A stretch of 64,000 nucleotides of DNA from Clostridium cuniculi (GTDB lineage: Bacteria; Bacillota; Clostridia; Clostridiales; Clostridiaceae). Both the position numbers and the translations under genes were made by a program. The DNA lies in the NCBI RefSeq assembly GCF_004353185.1, contig NZ_SMUS01000003.1:102833-166832 (forward strand), given 5' to 3'. Below the pieces are notes generated by a model that saw nothing but the letters and a program-made list of their open reading frames with translations, did not search any database and was not told the origin of the DNA. Below are positions 43,174-51,561 of this stretch, one piece after another (the first letter of the stretch is position 1; each line of letters opens with the position of its first letter).

Positions 43174-43866
43174 TTATTTATCTAATAATAAATTTCTTAA
43201 TTCTGTATAATCACAAACCTCATAAGTAGGCTTTAAATCTGTTTTATTTTCTAATTTATTTGGATTATACCAGCAGGTATCTATATTATAATTAATACCA
43301 CCTTTTATATCAGAATTTAAATTATCTCCAATCATAAGAATTTCATCTTTATTAAAAGTACCAAGATTATTTATAGCATGTCCAAATATGTCAGGATGAG
43401 GTTTTGCTATACCTATACTTTCTGAAATTACTATATCTTTAAAGTATTTTGCTATTACAGATTTTTTTAGTCTTCCTTCTTGGACAGAAGTAAGTCCATT
43501 AGTAACAATAGAAAGTATGTATTTAGAACTTAAATCTTCTATAAGCTCAGTAGCTCCATCAAATAAAAATGAGCCAGCAGCTAAGTGTTTCATATAAGCA
43601 TCTGAAAAGTCATTTTCATTAAAGTTCAGATTTAATTTTTCAATTAATCTTCTAAATCTTTCTGTTTTTAGTTTTGCTTGAGTAATAAGACCTTCTTCAA
43701 GCTCTTTCCAAATAGCTGTGTTTATTTCTTTATAAGTACTAAAATGATAGTTTTCATCATAATCAATGTTAAATTCTATCATAGTATTTTTAAAGGCTTC
43801 TTTTTCAGCTTTTTTAAAATCAAATAATGTTTCATCTGCATCAAATAGTATAACTTTATATTTCAT
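43174..43866 (-). CDS. YjjG-family HAD pyrimidine nucleotidase
   Basis: The 230-residue HAD phosphatase has motif I ILFDADETLFDF (nucleophile D9 and D11), motif II SIVTNGL, and motifs III/IV KPHPDIFGHAI and MIGDNLNSDIKGG. The DADETLFDF form and length identify the YjjG/YfnB group, which dephosphorylates pyrimidine and non-canonical 5'-nucleotides. CAGGAGA precedes the start. It is convergent with the preceding plus-strand gene. Confidence 0.9.
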   Translation of the reverse strand: MKYKVILFDADETLFDFKKAEKEAFKNTMIEFNIDYDENYHFSTYKEINTAIWKELEEGLITQAKLKTERFRRLIEKLNLNFNENDFSDAYMKHLAAGSFLFDGATELIEDLSSKYILSIVTNGLTSVQEGRLKKSVIAKYFKDIVISESIGIAKPHPDIFGHAINNLGTFNKDEILMIGDNLNSDIKGGINYNIDTCWYNPNKLENKTDLKPTYEVCDYTELRNLLLDK

Positions 43867-43983
43867 AAATTAAATTCTCCTGTAAATATAATATCTAAAA
43901 TTTTAAACTAATGAAATTATATCTTTTAAGGAGAAAAATAGCAAATTATATAATAAAATGAAAAATATTTATAATTTAAAATA

Positions 43984-44030
43984 AAAAACTAAAAGAGTTC
44001 ATCATATAGATGTATGCTCTTTTAGTTTTT
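43984..44030. terminator. Terminator of the 5'-nucleotidase gene
   Basis: AAAACTAAAAGAG (43986-43998) pairs with CTCTTTTAGTTTT (44017-44029), with A and T runs outside. It lies right after the minus-strand 5'-nucleotidase stop. Confidence 0.88.
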
Positions 44031-44035
44031 TATTT

Positions 44036-45550
44036 TTATATTAAAGTAGTATAGTATCTAGATGTATCTACAACTACTTTTGGATTATTTTTAAAATAAT
44101 TAATAATTATTTCAGGCATTTCAATTAAAATTTCTTTAACAACTTTACAATTTTCATAGAATTCATATCCACCAGCACCACTTGCTCTATAGTTATTCAT
44201 AACTAAAGTTAAAGTTTGATTATCTGATAATTCTTCACCTTTATATGTAATAGAAGTAACTCTATTTCCAACTTCCTTATTTAAATCAAAAGCATAATTA
44301 ATATTTGTAAAATAGTCATAATTATAATGTTCAACTTTAGGTTTTAAAAATCTTTCAGATATAGTTACATTACCATTATTATTTTCAAAGTAACTAGCAG
44401 CTCTTTCTAAAGCTAACTTTAATATTTCTCTATTAACTTCAAGAACAACTAAAGTATTTGGATATGGATAAGTAGATAAAATATCCCTTACAGTAACATT
44501 TTTACCAAAGCCTTTTATTACATTTGCAAAAGCAGTACATGCTATATCAGCATCACTACTTTCAAGTTGGATTTGATTTATAAAATTAGCTAAATTTGAA
44601 CCATTTAAAGCCATATCTAAATGAGTTGTAGGCTGAAGTTCAGTATCTAAAACACCAACAGGAGTATCTAACCATTGTTGAACTTTATTTTCTAATGGTA
44701 AGAATTTATCATACATTTCTTTATTAGGATTTAATTCTATGTTTTCTAATGATGAATTAATGTTTATTGAACCAGTATCATCTATAGTAAGTTTTAATTC
44801 TAAGAATTTACTACCATTATGCGGAGTTTGAGCTATATGAGTTCCATGAAGAGTCATATTAGCAATAGGTAAATGTTGATGCCCAGTAAGAAGTATATCA
44901 AAATCAAATTCTTTACATATCTTATAAGCTATATTTTCTTTTGTAGTACTTAATTGCTTGTGAGATTCTAAATCATATTCAAATCCACCATGATATACAC
45001 CTATAAGTATGTCACATTGCTCTTTTACAGTATCATAATATTTTTTTATTGAATCAAAAGTATCAATAATATCTATATTTTCTATATTTTCAGGACGTTC
45101 CCATCTAGTAATAAAATCAGTAGTAAATCCCATTACGCCAACTTTTAATCCATTTTCCATTGTCTTTATTTTATATGGAAGAATTGGTAGCTCATTAGTT
45201 TTATCTATAACATTAGTACAAAGACACTTAGCATTCAGGTTATTTAAATATTTTTTTAAGTATTCTTTTCCATAATTAAAGTCATGATTACCCAAAGTAA
45301 TAAAGTCATATCCACCAACATTCATAATAGTTGCAATTGGATGTATATCAAAATCTGAATTACTTAAGTAATTTGTAAAAGGGGAACCTTGAATAGTATC
45401 TCCACCATCAATTATTAAGGTATTTCCATCTTTATTGAAATTATTAATTATATTAAGTAAACCAATATTTTTTTCATTCTTTTCTATATAGTCTGTTGGA
45501 TAAACATATCCATGAAGGTCGGATGTAAAATAAACTTTTAATTCTTTCAT
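44036..45550 (-). CDS. Bifunctional 5'-nucleotidase/2',3'-cyclic phosphodiesterase, cytoplasmic
   Basis: The 504-residue protein has the N-terminal metallophosphatase sites TSDLHG, DGGDTIQG, LGNHDFNYG, GVYHGG and TGHQH. The C-terminal 5'-nucleotidase domain starts near residue 300 (VGVLDTEL) and holds NYRASGAGGYEFY. Unlike the UshA/YfkN enzymes it has no signal peptide, as in YunD-type proteins, so it should act inside the cell on nucleotides or cyclic nucleotides. A moderate AGAGGT ribosome site is present. Next to YjjG it makes a small nucleotide-salvage group. Confidence 0.9.
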   Translation of the reverse strand: MKELKVYFTSDLHGYVYPTDYIEKNEKNIGLLNIINNFNKDGNTLIIDGGDTIQGSPFTNYLSNSDFDIHPIATIMNVGGYDFITLGNHDFNYGKEYLKKYLNNLNAKCLCTNVIDKTNELPILPYKIKTMENGLKVGVMGFTTDFITRWERPENIENIDIIDTFDSIKKYYDTVKEQCDILIGVYHGGFEYDLESHKQLSTTKENIAYKICKEFDFDILLTGHQHLPIANMTLHGTHIAQTPHNGSKFLELKLTIDDTGSININSSLENIELNPNKEMYDKFLPLENKVQQWLDTPVGVLDTELQPTTHLDMALNGSNLANFINQIQLESSDADIACTAFANVIKGFGKNVTVRDILSTYPYPNTLVVLEVNREILKLALERAASYFENNNGNVTISERFLKPKVEHYNYDYFTNINYAFDLNKEVGNRVTSITYKGEELSDNQTLTLVMNNYRASGAGGYEFYENCKVVKEILIEMPEIIINYFKNNPKVVVDTSRYYTTLI

Positions 45551-45629
45551 TATTAGTACCTCTTCGTTAGTTAATTTTATATAAGTAATATTGATTATAT
45601 CATATTTGTTTTTAAATAATTTAAAAAAA

Positions 45630-45658
45630 TTGACTTAATAAGATTTGTAATATAAAAT
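45630..45658 (+). promoter_or_regulatory. bioY promoter
   Basis: TTGACT (45630-45635) and TAAAAT (45653-45658) with a 17-bp spacer lie just before the BirA operator, so that bound BirA would block transcription start. Confidence 0.7.
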
Positions 45659-45660
45659 AT

Positions 45661-45692
45661 TTGTAAACCAAAATATTTAAAATGGTTAACAA
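45661..45692. promoter_or_regulatory. BirA (biotin repressor) operator
   Basis: TTGTAAACC (45661-45669) and GGTTAACAA (45684-45692) are separated by 14 bases. This matches the established TTGTWAACC-N14-16-GGTTWACAA operator. It covers the start region of bioY transcription. Confidence 0.92.
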
Positions 45693-45709
45693 TTAAGAGG
45701 GGGAATATT

Positions 45710-46261
45710 ATGAAAAGAAAAACTTTAGACATTGTATATTGTTGTATATTTGCAACAATAACGGCAATACTTTCACAAATTGCAATACCTTTGCCTGGGG
45801 GAGTACCATTAACATTACAAACATTTGCAGTTTCTTTAGTTGGAATTCTTTTAGGTAGTAAAAAAGCATTTATATCAATATTAGTTTATGTATTAATGGG
45901 GGCCATTGGATTACCGGTGTTTTCAGGATTTTCAGCAGGAATTGGTGCGATAGTGGGACCAACAGGTGGGTTTATTTTATCTTTTCCAATTATGAGTTTT
46001 ATTATAGGATTAGTTTGCGAAAGAACAGATAATAAAATTCTAATTTTTTTAGGAATGATATTAGCTTCAATTCCTAACTACCTAGCTGGAGCATTTCAAT
46101 TTTCATTAGTAACAGGATCAAGTTTCTATAATGCTTTTTTAGTAAGTGTATTACCATTTATCTTAGTAGGTATAATTAAAGCAGCATTAGCAACTATAAT
46201 TGGTTCTATGTTAAGAAATCATAAATCAATAAAAGGAGTTATTAGTTATGATAAAGCTTAG
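45710..46261 (+). CDS. bioY: BioY biotin transporter substrate-binding subunit
   Basis: The 183-residue protein has six membrane segments and the BioY signature: ITAILSQIAIPLPGGVPLTLQTFAVSLVGILLG, VYVLMGAIGLPVFSGFSAGIG and GPTGGFILSFP. It is the S-component of an ECF transporter and captures biotin at the cell surface; the energy-coupling genes are not here. Regulation is directly visible in the BirA operator 18 bases before the GTG-free ATG start. AGAGGGGG precedes the start. Its 3' end overlaps the DUF1284 gene by 14 bases. Confidence 0.95.
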   Translation: MKRKTLDIVYCCIFATITAILSQIAIPLPGGVPLTLQTFAVSLVGILLGSKKAFISILVYVLMGAIGLPVFSGFSAGIGAIVGPTGGFILSFPIMSFIIGLVCERTDNKILIFLGMILASIPNYLAGAFQFSLVTGSSFYNAFLVSVLPFILVGIIKAALATIIGSMLRNHKSIKGVISYDKA

Positions 46262-46634
46262 ACCACATCATTTGTTATGTACTCAAGGATATAGTGGAAA
46301 AGGATATAGCAAAGAGTTTGTTGAAAATATGACTGAAATAGTGGAATTAATAAAAAAAGAAAATGCACAAGTACAGTTGATATTTTCGGAAGATGATATT
46401 TGTAGTAAGTGCCCTAACTTAGCTGAAAATAAGATATGTAAATCTGATACTGTTAATATTATTGATAAAAAAGTAATAAGATATTTTAAGTTAGAAGAAA
46501 AAATATATAAATATGACTCTTTATTAAAATATATAAAGAGTCATATTACTAAGGAAATTATGGATGACATATGTGGGAATTGTGAATGGTATAGTATAAG
46601 TAAATGTAAGAAAAGAATCCTTGTAGAGATATAA
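46248..46634 (+). CDS. DUF1284 protein, probable Fe-S/metal-binding
   Basis: The 128-residue protein starts with IKLRPHHLLCTQGY, the DUF1284 hallmark. It has cysteine pairs DICSKCP and DICGNCEWYSISKC that look like a metal or Fe-S site. The function is unknown. The start overlaps the last 14 bases of bioY and AAAGGAG lies inside bioY, so it is co-translated and under the same BirA control. That suggests a role with biotin, but this is inference. Confidence 0.88.
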   Translation: MIKLRPHHLLCTQGYSGKGYSKEFVENMTEIVELIKKENAQVQLIFSEDDICSKCPNLAENKICKSDTVNIIDKKVIRYFKLEEKIYKYDSLLKYIKSHITKEIMDDICGNCEWYSISKCKKRILVEI

Positions 46635-46799
46635 AATAGAGTTTTTAAATAAAATTTGTAAAAATATTACATAAGTGGTAAAATGTATTATAATGTAATT
46701 AATACATATTTAAATTTTAGCAATATTATAGATTGATAAACTATGATAAGAAAAATAAAAAAATAAACAAAATGGTATGAGAGTTAGGGGAGAAAAACA

Positions 46800-47636
46800 A
46801 TGAAGGTTATTAGTGTATGCAATCACAAAGGGGGATGTGCTAAAACTACAACAGTAGTAAATATAGCAGCTGAGTTAGTTAATTCAGGTTATAGAGTTTT
46901 GATAATAGACAATGATTATCAAGCTAATTTAACAACTAGTGTAGGATTTAAGCCAGATAATGAGTCATTAGTTAATTGTCTTAAGGGGAGAAAATCTTTA
47001 AGAAAAACAATAAAGAAATGTGCAACCTTAGATGGGTTAGATATTATTCCTAATAATTCAGAAGTTGGTAATTGTGATTTAGCTTTAATAAAAATGAAAA
47101 ATTGTAAAAGACTATTAAGTAATTTGATAGAAGAAGAGAATTTAAAGGATGATTATGATTTTATATTAATAGATTGTCCACCAAGTCAATCAATTACTAC
47201 TATTAATGCATTAGTTGCTAGTGATAGTATAATAATACCAATGGAGCCTTCTTTATTTAATATGCAAGGTCTTAAAAATATATCAAAGACAATAAAGTTA
47301 ATTCAAAAAACATTTAATAAAAAGTTAAAGGTTGAAGGAATATTATTAACAAGAGTAGACTCAAGAACAAAGCTTAGCGAATCTTTTAGAAAAGAGATAA
47401 AAGAGCTTTATCCATATAAAGTTTTTGATACAGAAATTCATCAAAGTAGTATAATAGTGAAAAGTCAAATTAATGGATTACCAGTATCTATGTATGATCC
47501 AAGATGCAAAAGCACAAAGGAATATAGAAGTTTAACTAATGAGATTTTAAATATAAGTATTACTAAGAAGGTTAGTAGTGTATCAACTATAAGAAGCAAA
47601 AAGAATATTAATAGTGGAGTAGCTAAAGTAGGATAA
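46800..47636 (+). CDS. Orphan ParA-family ATPase, probably truncated at the C-terminus
   Basis: The 278-residue protein has the ParA deviant Walker A KGGCAKTTT (K10, K15), LIIDNDYQANLTTS (A') and FILIDCPPSQSI (B). The Walker A has Ala in place of Gly14, as in some Firmicute ParA proteins. No ParB or parS was found. The frame continues after the TAA stop for a further 21 sense codons (see 47637). AGGGGAG precedes the start. Confidence 0.88.
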   Translation: MKVISVCNHKGGCAKTTTVVNIAAELVNSGYRVLIIDNDYQANLTTSVGFKPDNESLVNCLKGRKSLRKTIKKCATLDGLDIIPNNSEVGNCDLALIKMKNCKRLLSNLIEEENLKDDYDFILIDCPPSQSITTINALVASDSIIIPMEPSLFNMQGLKNISKTIKLIQKTFNKKLKVEGILLTRVDSRTKLSESFRKEIKELYPYKVFDTEIHQSSIIVKSQINGLPVSMYDPRCKSTKEYRSLTNEILNISITKKVSSVSTIRSKKNINSGVAKVG

Positions 47637-47702
47637 AGAAAATTTTTAAAACATGCTGTAGATGAATATATAAAACAAGACTTTAATAAGCAATCAAAAT
47701 AA
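47637..47702 (+). pseudogene. In-frame continuation of the ParA gene beyond its stop
   Basis: Directly after TAA 47634-47636, in the same frame, 21 codons (KKFLKHAVDEYIKQDFNKQSK) run to a second TAA at 47700. They are protein-like and amphipathic, and the terminator hairpin follows only after them. The first stop may be a point mutation that cut off the original C-terminal tail. Confidence 0.5.
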
Positions 47703-47730
47703 AAGCTTATTAGGGTCTTATTTTATTTTA
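47677..47730 (+). terminator. Terminator of the orphan parA gene
   Basis: A 15-bp stem with G-T pairs (47677-47691 with 47705-47719) is followed by a T-rich tract. Its left arm overlaps the in-frame continuation of parA. Confidence 0.78.
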
Positions 47731-47872
47731 CAAAGTATTTAGCTAGAAAATATCAAAATGAAAAAGGGAAAACTATTAACAGAACTTTATTAAGAATTGA
47801 GAATAAAAATGTTAAATATAGCTGAAATTAAGTATATGCAAAAATTTATATAGTAAAGAGGAAGCTTTAGAT

Positions 47873-49309
47873 ATGGCTAGATTTACATGGAAACAAATAT
47901 TGAATAAAAAGCGTATTAGAGATTATAAAAGTAATAAAAAGCACTTAGATTGTAGAGATGAATTTGAAAATGACTATGATAGAATTTTGTTTAGTGCATC
48001 ATTTAGGAGACTTCAAGATAAAGCACAGGTATTTCCTTTAGAAAAATTAGATTTTGTTAGAACAAGATTAACACATTCTTTAGAAGTATCTTCAATTGCA
48101 AAATCTCTTGGGATAAGTATTGGATATAAATTAATGGATATTACTAGTGAATCAGAGGATGAAGTTAATGCTACTATGGTAGAAGATATGAGTAATATAT
48201 TAGCTTGTGCAGGCCTTATACATGATTTAGGTAATCCTCCATTTGGTCATTTTGGAGAGGTTGCTATTAGAGAATGGTTTGAAGAAAAGTTATCTAAAAA
48301 TGATGATGATACTTATACTTTTAGTTATGATAAATATACCTTTAATTTAGATAAACAAGAAGCTTTAGATTTATTAAATTTTGAAGGAAATGCACAAGGA
48401 TTAAGGATTTTAACAAAGCTTCATTTTGTTATAGATAGATTTGGAATGAACTTAACAACAGGAGTATTAAGTTCAGTTATAAAATATCCAATTTCGTCAG
48501 TTGAATTAGAAAAAAGTAAATTAAAGAAAATTGGATATTTTAAATCAGAAAGTGATGTTTTTAAAGAGATAGCAGATGATACTAATATATGGTGTAGCAG
48601 AAATCCTTTAGTATATATTTTAGAAGCTGCTGATGATATAGCATATCTTTTAGGAGATTTAGAAGATTCTTTTAACAAGAAAATAATATCTCATGATGTT
48701 TTTAAAGCAAAGTATGAGGAATTTATTAAAGAAGAAGGCTATGAAGAGAAAACTCTAGAAGAAAGTTTATCATTTTATTTATCAAAAAATTATGATATAG
48801 CTAAAGAGGAATATGGCTATGAGGATCCTGGAGAGTATGCATTAAAGTCATTTATAATAAAGTTAAATAGATATTTAAAGGATTCGGTTATAGAGGAATT
48901 TATTAATTCTTATGATGATATTATGAATGGAGTTTATGAAGGCGATTTAATAGGAAATTCAAAAGCTAAAAATATTTCTATGTTTTTAAGAAATATATCT
49001 AAAGAATATGTTTATACTAATGAGAAAATAGTGGCTAATGAAATAGTTGGATATAATATAATTCATACGCTATTAGATATATTTATACCAGCTGCATTAA
49101 ATAAAGAGGTTAAACCTTATAAAGGATATGATGGTAAGTTGTATTCTTTAATTTCTAAGAATTATAGGTTTGTTTGTGAAAATAATATAGAGCAAAGTGA
49201 TTGTAGTGAGGATTATTCAAGATTATTATTAGTAACAGATTTTATATGTGGTATGACGGACTCTTATGCAGCTTATCTTTATCAAGAAATTAAAGGTATG
49301 AAAATATAA
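47873..49309 (+). CDS. dgt: dGTP triphosphohydrolase (HD domain)
   Basis: The 478-residue protein fits dGTPases: FSASFRRLQDKAQVFPLE, the HD metal sites in RTRLTHSLEVSSIAKS and CAGLIHDLGNPPFGHFGE, and later EAADDIAYLLGDLEDS. It hydrolyses dGTP to deoxyguanosine and triphosphate, adjusting the dNTP pool; related enzymes restrict phage growth. The start has AGAGGAAG. It stands alone with a short A/T-rich leader. Confidence 0.92.
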   Translation: MARFTWKQILNKKRIRDYKSNKKHLDCRDEFENDYDRILFSASFRRLQDKAQVFPLEKLDFVRTRLTHSLEVSSIAKSLGISIGYKLMDITSESEDEVNATMVEDMSNILACAGLIHDLGNPPFGHFGEVAIREWFEEKLSKNDDDTYTFSYDKYTFNLDKQEALDLLNFEGNAQGLRILTKLHFVIDRFGMNLTTGVLSSVIKYPISSVELEKSKLKKIGYFKSESDVFKEIADDTNIWCSRNPLVYILEAADDIAYLLGDLEDSFNKKIISHDVFKAKYEEFIKEEGYEEKTLEESLSFYLSKNYDIAKEEYGYEDPGEYALKSFIIKLNRYLKDSVIEEFINSYDDIMNGVYEGDLIGNSKAKNISMFLRNISKEYVYTNEKIVANEIVGYNIIHTLLDIFIPAALNKEVKPYKGYDGKLYSLISKNYRFVCENNIEQSDCSEDYSRLLLVTDFICGMTDSYAAYLYQEIKGMKI

Positions 49310-49420
49310 ATTAATGGAGGAATGTTATATAAATAACATTTTTACTAATTGATAAAAGTTTATTAATATTACCTTTATTTGTGATATAATTAACATATCA
49401 TTAAAAATGGGGTAATACTA

Positions 49421-50131
49421 ATGAAAATAAAAATAATTTGTTTAGAAGATGAAAAGAATATTAAATTTAATAATATTTCATCTAAGTTTGAAATATTAGG
49501 TGATAATAGTTTTAAGAAGAGGGCTAAATATTATAATATTGAAAAAAATACAGTTGAAGTTTACTATTTGATGGAAAAAGAAGAAGGCATAAATAAATAT
49601 AATTTAAATAGTAATTCAGATATGATTTTAGTATTAGCAAAATCTTTAAATCATAAGAATATAGAAAGAATTAAGAAAATAAGAAGTAACTATAATATAA
49701 TAGTTGCAGTTGGTGAAGTTAATATATCAAATAAAGATATAAAAGAAGAATTTAATAAGTTAAACAATGTAATAATAATAAATAAATTAAAGAAAGAAAA
49801 TACAATAGATTTAAACTTATTAGTAATAATGATAAGTAACAAGGAAATGTTTTTTAATTTAAATAAGCAAAAAAATACTATTTTAATTGATAGTGATGAA
49901 AGTATAGGTAAAATAGTTTTATCTATATTAGAACAATTTAATTATATAGAAAATAATAGAGAATATAATTTATATCTATATTCCAAAGAGGAAGTTGGAG
50001 TTCAAGAATTAGCTTATTTAGAAGATCCTATAAAGGAGTATATTTATAATGATGCTATATTAAGAGTTAATACAGTAATTGATAAAAATTTAAAAGATAA
50101 AAGTTATTTTCTTGTAGCTACAGGTAAATAA
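49421..50131 (+). CDS. FtsZ/tubulin-like protein without the GTP-binding loop (tentative)
   Basis: The 236-residue protein is not a known named family to me. The segment [22 protein letters not shown] matches FtsZ '[20 protein letters not shown]', but the glycine-rich GGGTGTG loop is missing. [11 protein letters not shown] fits 'DTLIVIPNDRL'. The last 55 residues ([23 protein letters not shown], then [24 protein letters not shown]) closely follow the FtsZ C-terminal domain, where 'INENLKDEIVVTVIATG' is standard. It would be unable to bind GTP as FtsZ does and might be a regulator or partner of FtsZ. A TGATATAAT extended -10 lies upstream; the ribosome site is weak. Confidence 0.55.
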   Translation: [236 protein letters not shown]

Positions 50132-50149
50132 TATTAGTTTAGTGTTAGA

Positions 50150-50217
50150 AGCTTAGTTAGAATGAACTAACCTTATAAATTATAAGGAGAGAGTTTGCTC
50201 TAATTAGGCTTTTTTTG
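50150..50217 (+). terminator. Terminator with structured loop
   Basis: AGCTTAGTTAG (50150-50160) pairs with CTAATTAGGCT (50200-50210), followed by seven T. The 39-nt loop contains the further hairpin CCTTATA-AAT-TATAAGG. An alternative TTAGTT/AACTAA pairing would break the main stem. Confidence 0.72.
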
Positions 50218-50380
50218 TTAATAAAAAAACTATATTGTTAAAATAATAACTTAAATAATTTAAATAATTATTTAAATATTTAAATAAATTGTAGAAAAAA
50301 GTCGATGCTTGTACAATTATTTTTGTAAGAGACATTAGATATCAATATGAATGTTAAAAAATATACAAGGAGAAGATTAT

Positions 50381-51442
50381 ATGTTAGAAATTATAAAAAA
50401 GACATTAACGGACAATGCAATTTTAGGAGCTATATTTTCATCAGTAGCAATAATTCTTTTAGGATTCTATTTAAGAAAGAAAGAAATTTTAAATTCAAAT
50501 GCATCTAAAATGTTAACAAAACTTGTTCTTACAATTTCATTACCAGCATTAGCATTTACATCATTTATGAAAGATATAAATGGAGAACAATTAAAGCAAG
50601 GTATGAGTATATTAGTTTGGGGATTTGCAATTTATATTGTATTAATACCAATAACTAAAATAATGTATGCAAAAGTAAAAGGCGATAAACAAGATGTTTA
50701 TAGAGTTCTTACTATATTTGGTTCAACTACATTCTTTGGTACACCAATAGTTACTGCAGTATACGGGGCAGTAGGTACTATGTATTCAAATATATTTAAC
50801 ATAGCTTATAGAGTATTCTTATATTCTTATGCATTTGTAAAAATGTCAGGAACAAAAATGGATAAAGAGAATTTAAAAAAGAATATGAAAGAAATTTTCT
50901 TAAATCCAATTATATTAGCTACATTCTTAGGATTATTTATTTGGTTATTCCAAGAAAAGCTTCCTCAAATAGCTGTAGCATCAGCAGATGGAGTTACAAA
51001 CTATGCATTTTTAAGAATAGATCAAACTTTACCATGGCTTTATAAACCACTTACTTATTTAAGCAATTTAGCATCACCACTTGCATGGATTTCAATTGGA
51101 GCTACATTAGCAGAGGTTCCATTTAAAAAAGCAGTATCACAAAAAGATGCTTGGGGATATAGCTTAATTAAAGTATTCTGTGTACCAGCAATAAACTTTG
51201 TTTTATTATTAGCTGTTAGTAAATTAGGAATATTACCAGTTTCTTTTGAAGGAATGGCAACAACAGTAATAATGATGGCAGCACCAACAGCTACAGTTGC
51301 AGCAGCTTATGCAATTAGTTACGATAGAGAGTCATTATTTACATCAAATTGCTCTTTATTATCAACTGTTGTAGCAGTAGTAGCAATGCCAATTCTTATA
51401 GTTATATTAGAAATTATAAGAAATATAGGATTATTTGCATAA
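50381..51442 (+). CDS. AEC-family (auxin efflux carrier-type) transporter
   Basis: The 353-residue protein has about ten membrane segments in two inverted halves, with GSTTFFGTPIVTAVYG in the first half and SIGATLAEVPFK and MMAAPTATVAAAYAISYD in the second. Bacterial members move malate, lactate or related carboxylates. The start at 50381 uses AAGGAGA; ATG 50351 is rejected. Next to a D-lactate-dehydrogenase-like gene and a CitA/CitB-type sensor pair, it is likely a 2-hydroxy or dicarboxylate transporter. Confidence 0.88.
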   Translation: MLEIIKKTLTDNAILGAIFSSVAIILLGFYLRKKEILNSNASKMLTKLVLTISLPALAFTSFMKDINGEQLKQGMSILVWGFAIYIVLIPITKIMYAKVKGDKQDVYRVLTIFGSTTFFGTPIVTAVYGAVGTMYSNIFNIAYRVFLYSYAFVKMSGTKMDKENLKKNMKEIFLNPIILATFLGLFIWLFQEKLPQIAVASADGVTNYAFLRIDQTLPWLYKPLTYLSNLASPLAWISIGATLAEVPFKKAVSQKDAWGYSLIKVFCVPAINFVLLLAVSKLGILPVSFEGMATTVIMMAAPTATVAAAYAISYDRESLFTSNCSLLSTVVAVVAMPILIVILEIIRNIGLFA

Positions 51443-51482
51443 AATCACTGAGTGAAATCTTAGAGTTTAAAATAAAGAAAAT

Positions 51483-51520
51483 AGGACAAGCTATTCTATA
51501 AAAAGAGTGGTTATTGTCCT
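51483..51520. promoter_or_regulatory. Stable hairpin in the dehydrogenase leader
   Basis: AGGACAAGCTATTCT (51483-51497) pairs with AGAGTGGTT and TTGTCCT (51504-51520) through a two-base bulge. There is no T tract, so it is not a normal terminator. It could be an mRNA leader structure or protein-binding site before the dehydrogenase gene. Confidence 0.45.
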
Positions 51521-51561
51521 GAATCGTATTATTTAGATTGAGATAAAAGGAGATAAAAATT

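Noticed and set aside
46800..47636. Partition system of an integrated plasmid
   Set aside because: No ParB gene or parS-like repeats were found around this ParA, so it was called an orphan.
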